In this document: piece by piece, positions 5,623-9,157 of the stretch
Layout of the letters: each line of letters opens with the position of its first letter
How positions within the stretch are numbered: position 1 is the first letter of the stretch
Source of the DNA: IMCC26077 sp044344975
GTDB lineage: Bacteria; Actinomycetota; Actinomycetes; Nanopelagicales; Nanopelagicaceae
DNA: 9,157 bases
Assembly: GCA_044344975.1 (NCBI GenBank)
Contig: JBIJBY010000048.1
Coordinates: 1 to 9,157, forward strand
Reading direction: 5' to 3'
Translations under genes and position numbers: made by a program
The notes under the pieces: model-generated
What the model was told of the DNA's origin: nothing
The model's database searches: none
Seen by the model: the letters and a program-made list of their open reading frames with translations, nothing else

Positions 5623-6752
5623 CAGCGCCTCCTGCTTCGCACCCGACGAGAAATTTGGATGCCGCTAGCTCCTATCAGAAGTATTCCAGCCGCAACCATT
5701 ACCCAGGTGATAACCGGGCCAATCATCGAGATAGTAAATTGTAAAGAGCTTGATTCGCCATAGCGCGCTCCCTTAACTGTCTCAAGCCTCGCCTCTACTT
5801 GCACCTTGCCATTAGCTACTGCTTTAGCTGTAATAAGTACCTGTTTCCGAGAATTCTCGGCAAGGGTCACTTTCTTTGCAGTATCAATAACTATTCGTGC
5901 ATTTTCCGCGTTAAGAATCAATACAACTTCTGCTGGTTCAGAAAATTCATTAACGATAGTGACCGGAATTTCTTCATTTGTAGAGGTAAGTGTGTATTTG
6001 CCAGGTAGAACTCTAACTTTTTTCTCGAGCCGATCAACCGTACCGTTTAGAGAAATTGCAAGGTACTGCGCTTTCGCTCGTGAAAGTTGCGGGTTTAGTA
6101 GGGCGTTACTCCGAAGTGCAACCTCCGAAACCTCGCCATCCGCGGTTATCGTTTCAATCTTGTTGAGGGTTTTATTGAGCACTGAAAAAGCGCTCTTTGC
6201 TCGGTTAGATACCGGTTTATTACTCAGCGCAAGCCCTTCCGGTAACCCAGCAGATACGGGAATATCTAAAGCGCGCGCTAGTCGAAGGGCGCTTATGCTC
6301 TGAATTTGCGCAAGTTCAACATCTGAAATTTTCTTCCGCACCATTAGATCTGGTGATCCATAAGGCAGTGCGAACACTTGATTGTCACCAATTGATATAC
6401 GGATTAAATCAAGAAAAGCTTTTGCTGCATCTGAGAATTTGCCTGGTTCGTTCGGTAGCACGGTATATCCATCGGACATGTCGATTATCTCTTCGATAAG
6501 TTGAGGATCGATTACCCAAGAACTCTTCTTTGGAGCGTCACTTACTTTCTGATAGAGCTCACCAAAGTAAGAGATTGATTCGCCAAGAACCTCGTCAGAG
6601 AATTTTCCATTCACTTCACGATGAAAGGTATCTGAGATGACGGTGATGGAAGGATTTTTGGCGTTGGCACTCAATCCATTAAAGGTGAACGGAGAGCTAA
6701 TAAAGAAAACTAGGAGGGGGAGTAAGTAGCGGAGAATCTTCTTTCGTCTCAT
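5622..6752 (-). CDS. Membrane-anchored DUF6049-like envelope protein (Rv3909 position)
   Basis: This 376-residue protein has a signal peptide (basic MRRKK, hydrophobic 9-18, probable ANA cleavage near 31), an exported domain, one transmembrane helix (about 345-364) and a short basic cytoplasmic end (RRVRSRRR). It should therefore be a type I membrane protein. Family-like marks are SSWVIDPQLIEE (77-88), FALPYGSPDL (127-136), the LPGKYTLTS (249-257) and IPVTIVNEFSEP (262-273) stretch, and a second beta-rich segment before the helix. It occupies the slot of M. tuberculosis Rv3909, between mutT4 and murJ, and the pattern resembles DUF6049, whose function is not established. It is about half the length I recall for Rv3909 (roughly 800 residues). 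Its ATG overlaps the NUDIX stop by 4 nt (ATGA) and a GGGGA lies 9 nt upstream. Coupling to murJ suggests a role linked to cell-wall export, which is inference. Confidence 0.8.
   Translation of the reverse strand: MRRKKILRYLLPLLVFFISSPFTFNGLSANAKNPSITVISDTFHREVNGKFSDEVLGESISYFGELYQKVSDAPKKSSWVIDPQLIEEIIDMSDGYTVLPNEPGKFSDAAKAFLDLIRISIGDNQVFALPYGSPDLMVRKKISDVELAQIQSISALRLARALDIPVSAGLPEGLALSNKPVSNRAKSAFSVLNKTLNKIETITADGEVSEVALRSNALLNPQLSRAKAQYLAISLNGTVDRLEKKVRVLPGKYTLTSTNEEIPVTIVNEFSEPAEVVLILNAENARIVIDTAKKVTLAENSRKQVLITAKAVANGKVQVEARLETVKGARYGESSSLQFTISMIGPVITWVMVAAGILLIGASGIQISRRVRSRRR
5628..5633 (-). promoter_or_regulatory. Ribosome binding site of murJ
   Basis: A perfect AGGAGG lies 5 nt upstream of the murJ ATG, inside the last codons of the DUF6049 gene. 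With the TGATG junction it implies that ribosomes finishing the upstream gene reinitiate on murJ. Confidence 0.75.
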
Positions 6753-7435
6753 GCGCGAAGATCCCCAGAACGTTGGATTAATTTTCTTTCATCGGGGTAG
6801 GCAAGTGTCTTGGCTATATCATCAAGTGGGAACCATTTCACATCATCAACTTCACTGACCTGTGGTTCGAGCGTTCCGGAGATTTCTGAAAAGAGGAAGT
6901 GATGAACAGTCTTATGAATTCGCTTACCCTCTGCCATGAACCAAAAATCAATTACTCCAAGCGAGCGCGTAATTGAACTCTTGATTCCTGTCTCTTCGAG
7001 AACTTCGCGCAGCGCCGCCTCTTCAGGGCTTTCACCATCTTCGATATGACCTTTTGGAAGTGACCAGAGCATTCGTCCGCGCTTATCAATTCTTCCAATT
7101 AACAATCCTTGTTCGCCGCTTTTATCAACGACTAAACCACCGGCGCTAACCTCTTCTACTCTCTTGCTCGAGCCTTGGTTCTTGTGGACTCGCTTCTTCG
7201 TTGGATGAGGTTTGTTTGCTGGACGCTCTGGACGGCCGGAATTGTTCGATCCAGATTTTTTTGTCGTGCGTGGTCGCTTCGATCGTGACTTTCGTGAAGG
7301 TTCGGCAGAGCTAGGCCTGCTCGGCGCACCTGAAGCGCGCGAACCTGAAGATGGTGAAGGGTTAGGTGAGGAAGGCGAAGAGACAGGTGCAATAAAAACC
7401 GGCTCGAGCCCGCCCTCACCCGAGGTCCGGGACAT
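6749..7435 (-). CDS. mutT4: NUDIX hydrolase, MutT4-like, with basic disordered N-terminus
   Basis: The protein has 228 residues. Residues 1-92 are a low-complexity Ser/Pro/Arg/Lys tail; the NUDIX fold spans about 93-220. The NUDIX box is complete from G129 to I151 (G-x5-E135-x7-R143-E144-x2-E147-E148-x-G150), so the metal-binding glutamates are intact. WSLPKGH (124-130) and the HKTVHHF segment (174-180) are typical of the actinobacterial MutT4 group (Rv3908). NUDIX enzymes cleave nucleoside diphosphates linked to another group; candidate substrates are oxidised dNTPs or dinucleoside polyphosphates, not decidable here. The gene leads the block towards murJ and overlaps the next gene by 4 nt. 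The ATG at 7435 is preceded by TAAGGT at exactly 6 nt, pointing to a leaderless message. A later start would shorten the tail but would lose this arrangement. Confidence 0.88.
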   Translation of the reverse strand: MSRTSGEGGLEPVFIAPVSSPSSPNPSPSSGSRASGAPSRPSSAEPSRKSRSKRPRTTKKSGSNNSGRPERPANKPHPTKKRVHKNQGSSKRVEEVSAGGLVVDKSGEQGLLIGRIDKRGRMLWSLPKGHIEDGESPEEAALREVLEETGIKSSITRSLGVIDFWFMAEGKRIHKTVHHFLFSEISGTLEPQVSEVDDVKWFPLDDIAKTLAYPDERKLIQRSGDLRA

Positions 7436-7441
7436 ACCCCT

Positions 7442-7447
7442 ACCTTA
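7442..7447 (-). promoter_or_regulatory. -10 element (TAAGGT) of the NUDIX-DUF6049-murJ unit, leaderless type
   Basis: TAAGGT matches TANNNT and is separated from the NUDIX ATG by six bases (AGGGGT), placing it at -12 to -7 if the start codon is +1. The AGGGG directly before the ATG is too close (1 nt) to serve as a ribosome binding site. It lies inside the 32-bp divergent gap shared with pcnA. Confidence 0.55.
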
Positions 7448-7453
7448 CCCGCG

Positions 7454-7459
7454 TACCCT
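7454..7459 (+). promoter_or_regulatory. -10 element (TACCCT) of pcnA
   Basis: TACCCT fits TANNNT and ends 8 nt before the pcnA ATG at 7468, so transcription would begin at or within about two bases of the start codon. A second match, TACCTT at 7441-7446, would give a leader of about 15 nt. No Shine-Dalgarno is present, which favours a leaderless or near-leaderless message. The spacing is less exact than for the NUDIX gene. Confidence 0.4.
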
Positions 7460-7467
7460 TGCTGCCC

Positions 7468-8901
7468 ATGAGCGCAATTTCGCCAGAACAGGCAAAAGCG
7501 GCCGCGAACCTCATCACACTCCCCAAGGCCGCGGTTGATTTGGCGCGCGCATTCCGCGCTGCGGGCTTTCGACTCGCCCTAGTGGGTGGGCCCGTTCGCG
7601 ATGCGCTCCTTGGGCGTAATGGAAATGATCTTGATTTCACCACTGATGCTCGCCCCGAAGAGTCGATGAAAATTCTCAAAGGTTGGACTGATGCAACATG
7701 GGATACCGGAATTGCCTACGGAACTGTTGCCGGCAAGAAAGGTGATGTGACCGCAGAGATAACAACTTTCCGAAAAGATTCGTATTCGGAGAAAAGTCGT
7801 AAGCCAGAAGTTGAATATGGCGATAGCTTGGAAGGAGATTTACGACGACGCGATTTTACTGTCAATGCTATGGCGTTAGAGATTGGGGAAAAAGAGAACT
7901 CATTCGTTGATCCTTTTGGTGGCTTGAAAGATCTTGTCGCAAAAAGAATTCGTACGCCGATATCTGCCGAAGAACTCTTCTCGGAAGATCCACTTCGAAT
8001 GATGCGCGCTGCTCGCTTTGCGGCACAACTTGGATTTGATGTTGATGATGAAGTAATAAGCGCTATCAAAACGATGAGAGAACGCTTAACCATAATCTCC
8101 GCAGAGCGTATCCGAGATGAGTTCGTAAAAACATTGATGTCAGCTGATCCACGTCGAGGTTTGATACTGATGGTTGAAAGTGGTCTCTGCGAATTTTTCT
8201 TACCTGAACTTCCAATGCTTCGCCTTGAAATTGACGAGCATCATCGCCACAAGGATGTTTATGAACACTCGCTGATAGTCCTTGAACAAGCAATTGAGAT
8301 GGAAGAACGACTTGGTGGACCAAATCTCACAATACGTCTTGCTGCGTTACTACATGACATCGGTAAACCTAAGACTCGTGCGCTTATTGAGGGTGGCGGA
8401 GTTTCATTCCATCACCATGAGGTTGTTGGTTCAAAGATGACTAAGAAACGTTTGAAAGAATTGCGTTTTGATCGAGAAACTATCGATGACGTTTCAACGT
8501 TGGTGGCGCTCCACCTTCGCTTTCATGGATATGGCAGTGGGGAATGGACCGATAGCGCGGTCCGTAGGTATGTTCGGGATGCCGGGGATTTATTAGTTCA
8601 TTTGCACGTTTTAACCCGGGCAGATTGCACTACGCGAAATGTTCGTAAAGCCCAGGCGCTTGCCGCAACGTACGATCAATTGGAATCGCGTATTGAGCAG
8701 CTTGCGCAAGAAGAGGAATTGGCGGCCATTAGACCCGATCTCAACGGAAACGAAATTATTGAGATCCTTGGCATCAAACCTGGACCATTAGTTGGTAAAG
8801 CTTATGACTACCTTCTTGAACTTCGGATGGAACATGGCCCACTTGGACGTGAGCGCGCGATTGAAGAGCTACTTAAGTGGCACTCTGAGCGCTCTAATTG
8901 A
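7468..8901 (+). CDS. pcnA: CCA-adding tRNA nucleotidyltransferase (poly(A) polymerase family, HD domain)
   Basis: This 477-residue enzyme adds or repairs the 3'-CCA of tRNA. The class II nucleotidyltransferase head shows LVGGPVRDALLGR (38-50) and the metal-binding carboxylates D54 and D56 in NDLDF. It is followed by RRRDFTVNAMA (126-136), DPFGG (148-152) and EDPLRMMRAARFA (173-185) of the nucleotide-selecting neck. An HD phosphohydrolase-type domain follows, with H261, H267, the H296-D297 pair in LLHDIGK, and HHHE (315-318). Such HD domains in the family are linked to 2',3'-cyclic phosphate and phosphatase activities. The alternative TTG at 7459 would overlap the -10 candidate and has no ribosome site either, so the ATG at 7468 is preferred. 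It is divergent from the NUDIX gene, as Rv3907c is from mutT4 in M. tuberculosis. Its 3' end overlaps the next, convergent gene by 8 nt. Confidence 0.94.
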   Translation: MSAISPEQAKAAANLITLPKAAVDLARAFRAAGFRLALVGGPVRDALLGRNGNDLDFTTDARPEESMKILKGWTDATWDTGIAYGTVAGKKGDVTAEITTFRKDSYSEKSRKPEVEYGDSLEGDLRRRDFTVNAMALEIGEKENSFVDPFGGLKDLVAKRIRTPISAEELFSEDPLRMMRAARFAAQLGFDVDDEVISAIKTMRERLTIISAERIRDEFVKTLMSADPRRGLILMVESGLCEFFLPELPMLRLEIDEHHRHKDVYEHSLIVLEQAIEMEERLGGPNLTIRLAALLHDIGKPKTRALIEGGGVSFHHHEVVGSKMTKKRLKELRFDRETIDDVSTLVALHLRFHGYGSGEWTDSAVRRYVRDAGDLLVHLHVLTRADCTTRNVRKAQALAATYDQLESRIEQLAQEEELAAIRPDLNGNEIIEILGIKPGPLVGKAYDYLLELRMEHGPLGRERAIEELLKWHSERSN

Positions 8902-9157
8902 GACGTGGAACTTTTGGAATAATTATGTTGAATAACTTGCTACATGCTATCGCCTCTGAACCATACATATTTGTATCGTAAGAGTCTGTAACCAGCTTTC
9001 GATATTTCTCCCAGCCTCCCGGAGGAATCCAAAAATCAATCCAAGATCCCAATGCATCACTTTCAGACAAACTATCTATTTCTTCTGTATATCTACGCGC
9101 TTCAATTTTTAAGGATTCGTAAAACTCGCTCTGCGCGGGGTTTGAAGCGACGTAGTC
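8894..9157 (-). CDS. Unrecognised protein, C-terminal fragment (partial)
   Basis: Reading in from the right edge on the minus strand, one frame stays open for 87 codons to a TAG at 8894-8896, which lies inside the end of pcnA. The visible piece is rich in acidic and aromatic residues, begins DYVASNPAQSEFYESLK, contains SWIDFWIPPGGWEKYR (39-54) and ends ACSKLFNIIIPKVPRLN. It has no membrane segment. I do not recognise the family. Support for a real gene comes from its length without stops in an AT-richer stretch, natural composition, and the fact that it fills the space after pcnA with nothing else there. The start and most of the protein are outside the window. Confidence 0.6.
   Translation of the reverse strand, partial: DYVASNPAQSEFYESLKIEARRYTEEIDSLSESDALGSWIDFWIPPGGWEKYRKLVTDSYDTNMYGSEAIACSKLFNIIIPKVPRLN

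Noticed and set aside
7459..7467. TTG at 7459 as the pcnA start
   Set aside because: It adds only three residues, has no ribosome binding site, and overlaps the better -10 candidate; the ATG at 7468 fits the promoter and the family.
1..9157. Possible new defence, mobile or CRISPR-type system
   Set aside because: No transposase, integrase, phage gene, direct repeat array, tRNA-associated site or defence domain is visible; gene order matches a conserved actinobacterial housekeeping block.

Overview
The window reads as a compact actinobacterial chromosome segment made almost entirely of housekeeping genes. Its base composition is moderate, clearly lower in GC than Streptomyces or Mycobacterium. 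Intergenic gaps are tiny, and that together with the protein sequences would suit a streamlined lineage such as the freshwater 'acI' (Nanopelagicales) group. The lineage is an inference from style and synteny, not something proved here.

Layout. (1) Positions 2-190, + strand: 3' end of an SMP-30/gluconolactonase-family gene, running in from the left. (2) Positions 187-1446, - strand: a fold-type I PLP-dependent aminotransferase, whose stop codon shares a CTAG with the SMP-30 stop. (3) Positions 1484-7435, - strand: a tight block in transcription order mutT4-like NUDIX > DUF6049 membrane-anchored protein > murJ > trxB > trxA > cwlM. The junctions are a 4-nt ATGA overlap, a 1-nt TGATG overlap, then gaps of 45, 29 and 3 nt. 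(4) Positions 7468-8901, + strand: pcnA, the CCA-adding tRNA nucleotidyltransferase, divergent from the NUDIX gene across only 32 bp. (5) Positions 8894-9157, - strand: C-terminal part of an unrecognised protein, running off the right edge and overlapping the pcnA 3' end. No stretch over 300 bases lacks a gene. I see no RNA gene, mobile element, CRISPR array or intrinsic terminator.

The order pcnA / mutT4-Rv3909-murJ-(sigM-Rv3912)-trxB-trxA-cwlM is the origin-proximal block known from Mycobacterium tuberculosis. Here sigM and Rv3912 are absent between murJ and trxB, and the expected parB/parA do not directly follow cwlM; an aminotransferase and an SMP-30 gene stand there. The genes fall into three themes. 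Cell wall: MurJ flips lipid II, and the CwlM homologue is a probable regulatory pseudo-amidase. Thiol redox: TrxB and TrxA. RNA and nucleotide maintenance: PcnA and NUDIX.

The most useful signals are regulatory. Upstream of trxB lies an exact GGAAT-N18-GTT, the known consensus of the SigR/SigH disulfide-stress sigma factors. It sits at -35/-10 if transcription starts at the trxB ATG itself. The aminotransferase and NUDIX genes each carry TANNNT exactly 6 nt before the ATG, the classic actinobacterial leaderless arrangement. pcnA has a similar but looser arrangement. No wholly new multi-gene system is evident; the window is mostly conserved biology with informative losses and promoter architecture.
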